Part shown: in pieces, positions 44,428 through 54,629 of the stretch
Layout of the letters: each line of letters opens with the position of its first letter
Numbering within the stretch: the stretch's first letter is position 1
NCBI GenBank assembly: GCA_016584495.1
Contig: WAID01000001.1
Coordinates: forward strand, 2,666,001 to 2,730,000
From: Celoporthe dispersa
Taxonomy: Eukaryota > Ascomycota > Sordariomycetes > Diaporthales > Cryphonectriaceae
DNA: 64,000 nt
Reading direction: 5' to 3'
Made by a program: the position numbers and the translations under genes
The notes under the pieces: generated by a model
What the model saw: only the letters and a program-made list of their open reading frames with translations
Database searches by the model: none
Told to the model about the DNA's origin: nothing

Positions 44428-47154
44428 ATGATGCTGTCTTCGTCGCCACTACCAGAGATACAAGAGTTGCTCGCTAAGAAGCCGAGAACACACAAGTTAA
44501 AGTCTGGAAGTGCTGCGGCGCCGATACCCGCCCATGCGAACACGACTTTCACACGTGCTTCTGACCTCCTGCTTGCTGCTCAGGCAGCTGGGGACGACTC
44601 CTTCGATCCGATTGACGAGCCAGAACCATTCCCTGCCAAGAAGGCCCCGTCCAAACGCTCGCAGAAATCAGCCGCAAGAATTTCAAAACCATCTACGGCG
44701 CCAAAACAAGTTGCAAGAGGTCATCTTCCTGTCGTCAGATGGTGTTGCGCCTGATAGTGCCCAGCGCGAGGACTTCGACGCAGCCGCGGCAAAAGGTCAA
44801 AAAATGAAGAGCTCGAGGACAATGACGTGCAGGGCACGCCTTTGAAAGCGAAGCCATGGAAGAAATACAAGGTGGCAGGAGAGTTCAGTCCAACGGCAGA
44901 GAAAACAGAGGAGGTATTCGAGGCAGCGAAGCTTCCAGCAAATATCAAGAAGCCCAAGACACAGAAGAAGGAGGCCGAGACTGTCAGCAGGCATCTTCTC
45001 AAAGAGACCGGCGTGGTGGAGAATCCCAGGCGCAAGGGAAGACCCCCACGAGTTTCCACACCCGAGCCTATCAACCTAGAGCCTGCAGTACAGAGGAGAT
45101 TGGACTGGACACCTCCGCGGCAAGACTCCACTCTCACCGCAGCCACAAGTGACCACACTTGGTCGTTATCCGACGGCCCCGCGCCGGAAGACGAAGGCTC
45201 GAATACCGTCGCACCAGACATGTTCAAGAAGCTGCATGATACTTTTGGCCACAAAGTGGAGCATGAGAACTCGCCCGCCCCTCAGCAGCAGCCTGCAAAG
45301 GTACTCGGGAAGAGTAAGATCATTGACCTGATCTCTACTAACCACTCTTCCGGGCCGTCTGCGCCAGCCCGCAATCCTTCGCCTGTGAAGGAGAAACCGC
45401 CGAAGAAGAAGCCCCGCACAATCACGGAATTGGCTACAGCTCCATATGTGGTCAAGAATGCCGATCCCGTGGACGACCAGCGTAGAGAAGACTCTCTGCT
45501 TGAATACTGCCGAGTCGATGGTCCACAGCAGGATACTACCAAGCCAGCCGGGGGCAGGGGCAAGAGCAAAGCTGCAAAGGTGGCCAAGAGTAAAAAGAAG
45601 GCTCAGCCGAAGAAGCCAGTGTTGTTATCACCGCGCGCCGCAATGAGACTGTCAGCTGCACAGGATTTCGTGTTTGGAACATCCAGCCAGTTGGCTCGCG
45701 AGAAATCACCAACGCTGCTCAGAGATTTGCACGAGGCCTTGGAAGCCTCAACCATGACCATTGAGGAGGACCCTTTCGGCGGTTCTGGAGAAGCATCGAA
45801 AGCTGAGAGACAAGGTAAAAGCCTCTGGTCGGTGAGCGCAAGGGACCAGACTGGTGAGATGGTGGATGTCGAGGTCATCGACTTGGTCGACTCCTCGGGA
45901 TTCCCGGAAGACGACGCGATTTTAGACCCGTGGAAACACTTGGCTCCGGAACCGGTTGCGGCCGAACCTGCGACAGCGGGAGTATCCGGTCTTGAACTCG
46001 ACACCAGGCGCGTCATCGCGGCTGAAGATGCAAAGTCACGATCGTCTGTGCGAAAATCGTTATTTTCCACGACGCAGCGCAAAATTACTATCAACACTGC
46101 AGTTGTGGAATGCCCACCCACCTCAACAGAGTCGTTCCCTCTGCTCACGGACCTGCTGGAAGACGAAATGCCTCCTCCAAGCAATCAACAGCAAACGCAG
46201 GAAGAGAGGGAAGAGCCTTCAAGGAGGGCTGCGTCTAGTTCACAAAAGCCGCGACCGAATTTTGAACTGTTCACTGACACGAAGTTGGCCAAGGAGGTCT
46301 CCAAATTCGGCTTCAAGGCTGTTAGGACCAGAACTGCGATGATCTCCTTGCTAGACCAGTGTTGGAAAAGTAAGAACCAACCTCTAGGTCAAACAGCGCC
46401 CTTCTCGACAAGCTCTATCCTAAACAGTCCGAAGCGCAAGCAGCCAGCATCGCCTAAAGAGGATCCGGCAGTATCTGCTCCGCTAGCAAAGAAGTCGCGC
46501 GGCAGGCCCAAGAAGGCTGCCACGACAGATGTTGATGGCACCGAAGCGGGACGGGGCGCTGAAATGCAGAAGGAGGCAGCGCAGAGTGACGAGCCTGCTA
46601 TGCCCAAGAAGCGCGGTCGACCTCGAAAAGGAGATGCCGCCGCAATAGAGAAGGCAGCTAGGCCTATACTGCCGCCGCCCTCCCCAAAGCCCAAACGCGG
46701 AATCTCGACACCGAAACGCAAAAAAGCGGCAGGTCGACCAGTCCATGAGATTCAAGACTCTGACCTCGACAGTGAAGGCGACACCGGTGTGTCATCGCCT
46801 GAACAGCAATTCTCGCCTTCTGGGCACAATGTCTCTATCAGCGACGACACCGAGATCTCGCTCAACCTCAGCCCATCCGACCAGCAATCTGCACTTTACA
46901 ATCTCATTACCAGGGCAATCACATCAGCGCCCCGCACGGCCGACCCTTCGGAGCCGTCCTGGCACGAGAAGATGCTGATGTACGACCCGATCATCCTCGA
47001 GGACCTGGCGGCGTGGCTGAACTCTGGACAGCTGACGAGGGTCGGGCACGATGGCGAGGTCTCGCCACATGCCGTGAAGAAGTGGTGTGAGTCCAGAAGC
47101 ATATGCTGTCTGTGGAAAGTGAACCTGCATGGTAAGGAAAGAAAGCGGTTTTAG
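44428..47154 (+). CDS. slx4: SLX4, structure-specific endonuclease scaffold subunit
   Basis: Regulatory subunit of the SLX1-SLX4 nuclease that resolves branched DNA during repair and recombination in the nucleus. About 908 residues from the ATG at 44428 (MMLSSSPLPEIQELL). The protein is mostly disordered, Ser/Pro/Lys-rich, with AT-hook-like KKSRGRPKKA and KKRGRPRKG around residue 690-730. Family marks are LFTDTKLAKEVSKFGFKAV..RTAMISLLDQCW near residue 615 and the C-terminal helical SLX1-binding domain ending LNSGQLTRVGHDGEV..VKKWCESRSICCLWKVN. Near 44700-44805 the protein-like sequence (LQEVIFLSSDGVAPDS) sits in another frame. Either two compensating one-base errors in A runs (44703-44706 one extra, 44799-44804 one missing) or a 48-base intron (44710-44757) explains it. 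The start is also uncertain. Confidence 0.88.
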
Positions 47155-47230
47155 GAGTATAGCATTGCATTGCTTGCATGAGTTGTTTTCTTCTTTTTCT
47201 CTGTTTTGTTTTCTTCTTTTTTGTGTGCGT

Positions 47231-47261
<31 letters not shown>

Positions 47262-47262
47262 T
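47231..47262. repeat. GA-rich microsatellite
   Basis: (GA)n-type simple repeat in the 3' flank of SLX4, with slight interruptions. The convergent Nudix gene ends at 47442. Confidence 0.7.
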
Positions 47263-47441
47263 TATAGATTCAAACTACTAGATACTCATCTAAGCGCGGA
47301 GCATATTGCAGGATTATTGATTTAGGCGCTGAATATCAGAGTGTTAAAGCATAGAGTCCCAAGACAACAAACAGATGCACTGAATATGGAGCTGCGCCCT
47401 CGGTCTAATGCCGCCCTCTATGTATAGCGCACACTGCCGCT

Positions 47442-48653
47442 CTATAAAGTCTTATATCCTTGCATTCTCACTCTGTTCTCTTGCCTCTCTCTCCTTGGCC
47501 CCCTCTCCTCCCCCAGGACTTCCTCTCTGTCCCGAACCTCCACGTTCCTAGGCCCTTCCTTGCTAAAATTTACCAAGACCACCCTCTCGAAGTCCCCGCC
47601 CCGCCCGCTCCCCTTGAGCTCCAGGCCAGGCTTGTCCAGCCCCAGCACGACCCTCTTGTCACCCGCCCGCACGAACAACACAGCCGGGCTCATGACCTTG
47701 TCGGTCCAGGGTATCAAGGCCGTAGGGTGAACTTTCCTGGCCCCTGCCTCGTCGTCCTCCTGGGGCGATGGTGGCACCCTCGTGACGAACTCGAGCAGCG
47801 CCCTCCTCTGCGCCTTGTATGTCGCCTGCAGATCCCTACCTGCACCGCCCTCCACACCCGCAAACACCCGCGCCACCATGGTCAGTAGGAACAGCTGCGG
47901 CGGGAACAACACGATCTCCCCGCGCGTCTGCCGCGCCAGCCACTCCGATGCGGGCGCAAACGTGGCCGCCGTGTGCTCGACCCCGCCGTCGCTAGTAGGT
48001 GTCGCGAACACATCCACGTCGCCCTCCATGCTGCTGCTGCTGCTGTCTGCCTGCGAGGAGGAGGGAAAGGGCATAGGGAACAGGTACATCTGCGTGGTGA
48101 ACCGCCTCGGCACGTTGGGCGGGGTGATCCATCGCGTGAAGGGGACGAGATCATCCACGCACGGCTCGGCGTTCAGCTCGGTCTCTACCCAGCGGGTGAA
48201 GTGGAGCTCGTCGGCGTGCACAGCCTTGCGGGCCCGGTTTATGGCGGCGGCGTCGTCGCCGCCACCACTACCACCGAGGTTGACCAGGGCGTCGGAACCG
48301 GGACGGCGGGCGAGGAGGAGGCCAGACTCTTCAAAGGTCTCGCGGATGGCGGCAAGGCGGTAGGCGGGTCCGTCGACATGATAGAGGGGTGTGTCCGGGG
48401 CGGCAGGCAGAGCGGGCTCATGGAAGGAGGAGAGGTTGCCGCCTGGGAAGACGTGGGCGGAGGGGAAGGAGGAGGAGGTCTGGACGCGATGGAGGAGGAG
48501 TATTTCGTTGGTTGGGGAGAGGAGGATCACGCTTGCGCTTGGGCGTGGTGGGGAAGGGTCAGGTTTGTTCTTCTTTGTGGCCTTGTCGTTGGTGGAGGAG
48601 GAGGAGGAGGAGGAGGAGGGCCTGGTCTGGGCCGAGGAGCGTTTAGTGGGCAT
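47442..48653 (-). CDS. NUDT19-like Nudix hydrolase
   Basis: Nudix-superfamily hydrolase resembling NUDT7/NUDT19 enzymes, which cleave CoA and acyl-CoA diphosphates in mitochondria or peroxisomes. 403 residues from the ATG at 48653 (MPTKRSSAQ). After a poly-Ser linker comes ASVILLSPTNEILLLHRV, then AHVFPGGNLSSF and the Nudix core AAIRETFEESGLLLA (REx2EE glutamates for metal binding). A split is followed by FTRWITPPNVPRRFTTQMY, typical of this subgroup, and a C-terminal part with FPPQLFLLTMV. The frame stays open upstream to an ATG at 48917, giving an Arg/Ser/Pro-rich extension that could be a mitochondrial presequence or merely leader DNA; I favour 48653 because family members start close to the SVLLLSP strand. 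The end KTL is not a clear peroxisomal signal. Confidence 0.85.
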   Translation of the reverse strand: MPTKRSSAQTRPSSSSSSSSTNDKATKKNKPDPSPPRPSASVILLSPTNEILLLHRVQTSSSFPSAHVFPGGNLSSFHEPALPAAPDTPLYHVDGPAYRLAAIRETFEESGLLLARRPGSDALVNLGGSGGGDDAAAINRARKAVHADELHFTRWVETELNAEPCVDDLVPFTRWITPPNVPRRFTTQMYLFPMPFPSSSQADSSSSSMEGDVDVFATPTSDGGVEHTAATFAPASEWLARQTRGEIVLFPPQLFLLTMVARVFAGVEGGAGRDLQATYKAQRRALLEFVTRVPPSPQEDDEAGARKVHPTALIPWTDKVMSPAVLFVRAGDKRVVLGLDKPGLELKGSGRGGDFERVVLVNFSKEGPRNVEVRDREEVLGEERGPRRERQENRVRMQGYKTL

Positions 48654-49245
48654 GCTGGGTGGTGCTGGTCTTACGAGCACAGATCTCAGGTGGGAGGACG
48701 GTACGGGTGATGATGGTGGTGGCGGTGATGAGAGGGAGAAGGAGTGTAGTGTGCGTCGTGAGGGCGGTGTCGAGGGCGATGTACACGGTGCGATCTCATA
48801 ATGAGTTGACAGGCGGATTACGGACAGCCGAGGTGGTGGACGAGCTGCTGGATTTCGGAGGAGGCAACAGATGACCACATGACCTGCACCACGGAGAAAG
48901 CATGGTGGAGGGCTCATGACAAGGGGGAGGAGGTGTCCTTTGCCATTGCCCAGGGCTGTGTGTGGTTGTGTATGAGGAGAAGGAACGTGGGCCGTCCATC
49001 GTGTTCAGCCGAGGTCTAGCGTCGAGGAGCAGGGAAGGAAGCTGCTGTGCAGGAGAGGATCCCTGTCAGGCATTTCACGTGGCAGCGACGATCATACAAT
49101 ACTACAGTAAAATCTAGAATATAAATTATAGTACTACTTAAGTAATCTTTGTTGGCTCCCACCTCAATATCATCTCTTCTTTTCTGTAGAATATCACAGA
49201 CTATGAGTCAATAGCCTTTGGGTGTCTCTCTCTCTCTGCTTCTGC
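48654..49245. other. Intergenic
   Basis: Upstream of the Nudix gene and downstream of the DHA2 transporter gene, both on the minus strand. It includes the open extension of the Nudix frame (to 48917) and an AT-rich part at 49095-49200. Confidence 0.4.
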
Positions 49246-51286
49246 TCAGTGGGCGGAGACGGGCACTCCATCCGACCTCTTCTCGTCAGGCACCAGACCC
49301 GCCTGGCCATTTTCTGGTCCATTCGCAGCACCACGGGTGCTGTTTGCCCTCCAGTGCCTCAGCAGCGCAAGCAGGTAGCTCCCCTCGGTAACATGATGCT
49401 CCGGCTCCTCGCCCTCCTCGCCCGCCTTGGGCCTGACGATGCCCACATTCCCCAGACAGGCCGCACACACGATACAGACTCCCATGAACGGACAGATCGC
49501 CACGAACGCCCAGACCATGGCCATCTTGGGATCCGCGGCCGCCAGGTTGTTGTACACCGTCGTCATGATCGTCAGCGCCAGCGCGCCTCCAAACGGCATG
49601 GCGATCCCCATCAGCGACACGATGCTCGCGATGGACTCTGGGAAGAAACCGACGGCGTGGAGGGTGCCCGGCATGAAGCGCAGCCCGGTGCCCACGCCGC
49701 TAAAGGCGACCATCCCGTAGATGTTGGCAACGTGGCCTGTCGACATGGCCCACGCGAGGAGCCCGATGCCTACCGCCTCGATGGTCGACCCTAGGAAGAG
49801 GGGCAGGAAGGTGCCGCGCGGCCACACGTTGCAGAAGAGCATGGCGAGGTAGACACCCGCCCCGATGCCAGGCGTGTAGTAGAGGAGCTGGACGCCGGCC
49901 TTGCTGGACGAATAGCCGAGGATGAGGGTGAAGTAGAGGTCGACATAGTAGAGCACCTTGACGCAGGAGTCAGCAATCCCGGTATCGAGCAGGTCCTGGG
50001 TCGCGGGAGGCTCACGCTGTAGATGGCCATGCCTGTCGAAAAGTTGATATAGAACAGCAGGCCCACATTGCGGTTCTTGATAAAGCGCCATGGGATCATT
50101 GGGCTCTGCGAAGGGAACCTCTTCCCGAGGGCCCGGCCTGGGGCCATCAGGTACTCATAGCCCAGCCAGGCCGCGGCGAGGAGGCCGCCGAGGACCAGGG
50201 GAACGAGGACCTCGTACGAGCTCCATGCATATGTGTCACCTGCCCACGTGAACGCGAGGATGATCAGGCCGAACCCGAACAGGAAGAGCAGCTGGCCGCC
50301 AACATCGATCGTCATGAGCCGACGCACCACCGTCGGCGCGGCCTCGGCCCTCTGCGCCGTCGACACAACCTCGTCGTCGACACCGGCCAGGGGCTGTGGG
50401 CCCACCAGCTCCGCGCGCAGCACAAAGAACACGATCATGATGCCCAGGATGCAGATGGGCAGGTTGATCCCGAAGCACCACCTCCAGCTCGCGCTGGTCA
50501 GGTACCCGCCGACGACCGGCCCGACGGCGTACGAGCACCCGCCCGTGAGCGCAAAGAAGGACCAGTTCTTGGCGTTCTCCTGCAGGCTGACCTTGTCGGA
50601 GATGATGACGCGCACCAGGACGCTGATGCCGGCGCATGCGACACCCTGGAAGCCACGGCCGAGGAGGAGGACGGGGAAGGACGTCGTGGGCGCCCCAGTA
50701 CAGAGGGCACTGCCGAGGGTCATGAGGAGGAGAACAGCCTGGAGAGAGGTGTGCCGGCCGAAGATGTCCGCCATCTGGCCCCCTAAACAAGTTCTCGTCA
50801 GCGGTCGGGAGCAGATGGTACACGCGTCGCGGGCCGATGAGGCGTACAGAACGGGATGAATGCCGCGCTGGTCAGGTTGAAGGCCGAGACGATCCAGTTG
50901 AGCTCAGCAACCTCGTCTGGTGGGTAAAGTCAGCCACGGGCAATCTCATGCTGCTCGGCATGGACAGCTTCTTACTAAAATCGATGGCGATGAAAGGCAG
51001 GGCGCTCGCTACGCTGAAGCCTCGTGTTAGTCTCATCCATCTATAACGACCAATCTACCTCGCAAAGCCCGATGCCGGAGGCTCACATGGTAACGTCGAG
51101 AGCCTGAAGGGCAAACGGCATCAACAGGCCGGCGATCAACTTCAGTCTGTAGATGAGCGCCCGGTGGCCCTCCGCCTTGCACTGCTCGCATGGATCCAAG
51201 ATCTCCTCTGGACCCTTGACCAGCTCGCCATTCTGGATAGCCCGTCGCTGGTGCACACAGGGTGGCTTCGGCTTGTCTGGCGCCAT
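49246..51286 (-). CDS. MFS transporter, DHA2 (14-helix) type
   Basis: Drug:H+ antiporter-2 exporter. Exons are 51087-51286, 50976-51013, 50916-50848, 50016-50782 and 49246-49956, giving 594 residues with all phases matching. It starts MAPDKPKPPC; TM1 is LIAGLLMPFALQALDVTIVASALPFIAIDF, split by two introns. Then come ELNWIVSAFNLTSAAFIPF, WGQMADIFGRHTSL (signature loop), GRGFQGVACAGISVLVRVII, GGCSYAVGPVVGGYLT (motif C) and RWCFGINLPICILGI. A cytosolic loop precedes the second half, with GYSSSKAGVQLLYYTPGIGAGVYLAM. The apparent frame change near 50015 is a normal intron (49957-50015, GTGAGC..CAAG), not a lesion. The C-terminal tail is acidic and soluble. No pathway neighbours are obvious. Confidence 0.9.
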
Positions 51287-54200
51287 GGTCGCGGAAGAGA
51301 AGACAGAAAGAAATGTCGATGCCGATAAGATTTTCTGCTAGAGTCACCTTATTCATCGATCACACGTGCTGCAGCTCCGTCCAGCAAGCCGTCCTGCCTT
51401 GCCGTGGACTTCTCGAACCTGTCAGCCGGGGCACACGGAACACACAGATCATGTCGGCGGCGCATCGTGGATGTTAAGGCTCGTCCTCAAGAGAAACCTC
51501 CTCGAAGTCGCCCCTGTCCTCGTGGGTCCAAACGATGTCCCAGAGGAAAGGCATCGTGGCAGCATTGAGCGGTGCCTTGCATCGGAGATGTCCATGTGGA
51601 TATCGATGAGCAGGGATCGGACTTCTGAGAAGTGCGAGGACCGGGAAGACAGCCAATGAAGGAGGCTGCAGAGGGTGTTGACAGGGCCAAGCGAAAGCGA
51701 GCACCGCCCAGGGCTTGACGACAGCTGGTGTCCCTGCTTTGAGAAACGCGGGTGTGAGACTACTAATCCTCGATCTCAAGGCATTCTGGCGATCACTGCG
51801 AGACTCTAGATCTGGTCCAGATCGAGCTCAGCAGATAGGAGAGAAGTATCTTGAGATTTTCCTCTGCCGTGGGACGAGTTTTCGGTACATCCCTGGTGGG
51901 GCCTTTCAGAGAGTCTAGCCTCGGTGATAATTCTCGACCACATTGTGTGGGCGGCCGTTGTGCTACTGTAAGTAGTAGCCGCCATACCGGAGACAATATT
52001 TGCAACAGAGCCTTGATATGTTTTTTTCTTCTTTCTCTTTTATTAGTTCCAAGGTACAAAGCTGTGAGTTCGGTCTATGCTACGGATACGCTTTCGAAAA
52101 GGGTGGCTGTCCTGGTTGATTATGTTAGCATGGCGGTAGAGTTTACACAGCAAGTATGTGCAGGCACGATGGTCGCAGTGATTGCCGAAGTGCTCCTCCC
52201 ATCCCCGCTCTCACTTGTTCATGAACCACCAGTGGTGGACGACGCAGACTCATGTGTCTACTATTGTATCTACCGAGTTACCATGAATCTCGTCTGTTTG
52301 CCTATCTTCATGGCTCCACTGACATTCAACCCATCACATTCAGCAGGCCTCGGCCTCGCTCTGAGCAGACGCTCGAGCATTGTCAGGCGGCAGAGCATCT
52401 TGACTCACAGGGCGTTGTGAGCTGGCAAAGACCCTCTGTGTAAGGTGCCAGACAGGCAGCAAAGCCTAGGAAGGGTTTCCTTGATGCCCCAGCATTCATG
52501 CCGGAAGTATACTCCGACTCTCACTTAGACTCGAGACAGCCGCGATGACGAAAGCAGCGCAGCCAGGGCCAGAGCCCATGACATCCTAACAGCAGGCCAT
52601 CTACCAGCCCGCGACATCCCACCCAACCTGTTGTGTCGTCTTCAGAGGTTGCGGAAGGCGCGTCGGACGGACGCACATGGAGCGTGCCACCCCCAGGGCT
52701 GCCTTCTCTATGTAGAGTAAGCATGAGGGCGTCTAGGCAGACAATGCCTCCTCCCGAGACCGTTTCTTGAGCATGACATGGAACAGCGTCATTGGTGCGC
52801 AGGGCTAAGGCAAGCCACAAGAAACCGCGTCGCAGTAGCTGGAACACAGGGCCAGGGCTCGTCAAAATGATTCAGTGCGGCATCGATTGCGGAGCAAGAC
52901 TCATCATGGCCTGAGACTCATCATAGACAACATCGGACTGTCCGAATCTCTGCGACAACTTCTCGTCGTGCCATAACTGGCCACGGTCGGGCGGGCATCG
53001 CATGAGGTTCTTGGCGACGGTAGTGGGCCCTTGGGCAAGAACACACACTGCGCATGAGATGTCGCTCGGTGGACGCAGGGCGACTTGACGGTCCTCTGCA
53101 GGCTCCGGACAGGAAATATCGCAGACTCCCGGATTTCAACGACGTGCACCCTGCCGTTCGGCCATGCGGAAGTTGCGGTAGTTGCGGCTAGCAGGCAAGC
53201 AGCTCATCCCCTAGCTAATATCGAGGCTGGACCCGCCGAGACGGGGGCAAGTTGAGCCCAATGCCCCAGATGGACCCTTTTGATCTTGCTCGTCGGGCTG
53301 CACTTCGACTTCGACGTGGTTGGCACCGATGGACAGATCTTCACCAGTCGTAAGAGCCACCACAGACGATGAGAGTGCTCCTCGTTCAGCCGAGAGCCAA
53401 CGCGAGAGAGATCCCATCCCTAAAGTGTGCGGCAGATCCTTCGACGTGCGGAAGAGCGGAAAGCCGATCCGCCTAGCTCTTTGGCATCTGCCGAGTGCTA
53501 CATCAGCCCAGGTATAATAAAGGCATGGCGCAATTGAGCGTTTTTGAGCTGCCCTCGCTGCCTCGCTGCCGGCGTGGTCACTCGCCGGAACGGACGCTTG
53601 AGACCTGCAGCTCGGGGCTGCACTCCAAGCGCTTGTGGAGGCATTTCATGCGAAACGAACCTGATTGCCCCCCCCCTATCGAGAAGCTGTGACTGGACAA
53701 GCCGAAGACGATGTGCCAGCAGCCACTGGCCGATGACCAAGACCACCACTAATTCTGAAGCGCCCGAGAGAAACTGCTTTGAAGTGGGTCCGGTCCCGGC
53801 GCCGTCGACGCTCCAAGACACACCCAGGATCGCCACCAAAAGGGCTGCCTGTGGCTTGCTGCTGCAGGCCCCGCCCTACCCGCGTCAACAGCAAGCCAGC
53901 ACCCATGGGGGGGGGGGGCATTGTCTGTCAGATTAGCTCATCAGCACCACAAGAGGCCTGGTGCAGTGGGTAGTGCCTTGTGGCCGGTCCCGATCCCGGC
54001 CCCGGCATTGAGGCGGTTTGCCTCCCGCATGGTGGGTGGATGAAAGTGGGCCGCATGCAGTTCTGACGCTGCGGTCTACTGCACCGAGTAAGACGGCCCA
54101 AGGCGAGAGAGAATTACATCTTCAAACTCTCCCAGGGGCCTTCTGTACCTCTATTTTCCTCCTCAACCACACGCCACACACCTCACTCCCACGGATGAGA

Positions 54201-54629
54201 GGAACCCCCCCACCCGTACGGTAGATCACCTGCCAGAGCGACCATTCCTCTTTTCCGGTCCCAAGGAGCTCGCTGGTCATTAGTCTGGGTTTTACAAATC
54301 CAATCGTCTCGCGCGCTCTCCAACAGCATAGGCTCTTGACGGATTTGACGCTGCAGGCCCCGTGCGCACGGCAGAAGAGCGAGGGGTAAACGGACTTGGG
54401 GGCGAGCCAGTACCAGAGCTTGGGACACGACATCAATTCAAGATCTTGGCCTTGAGCCTCTGTGCCACGACTTCTGGCCTGGCCTGGCCCTGACGGGGAG
54501 TTCGGAGCCTGAACCCAGACAAAAGAAGCTCGCCCCAAGATACGACCTCCTTGGCTCAGCGCATAACGGCTTATTCCCACCAACCGGACCGCGTCCGTCC
54601 TTTGTCGAGCCTCGCATTGAACATCTGAG
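51287..54629. other. 3.3-kb gene-free stretch
   Basis: Between two divergently transcribed genes (DHA2 transporter and Zn2Cys6 factor). Many short frames on all strands, none with protein-like composition. It contains a 15-base palindrome with GATCTGG/CCAGATC arms near 51805-51822 and a long G run (53908-53919). Probably large promoter regions plus degraded repeats; no transposon domain seen. Confidence 0.45.

Noticed and set aside
47973..48710. 245-codon plus-strand frame opposite the Nudix gene
   Set aside because: Poly-Gly/Val/Glu reading of the antisense strand of a Ser/Pro-rich gene.
49957..50015. Apparent frame break in the right-hand DHA2 transporter
   Set aside because: A standard 59-base intron (GTGAGC..CAAG) joins AIYSV to LYYVDLYF exactly as the family requires; not counted among the lesions.
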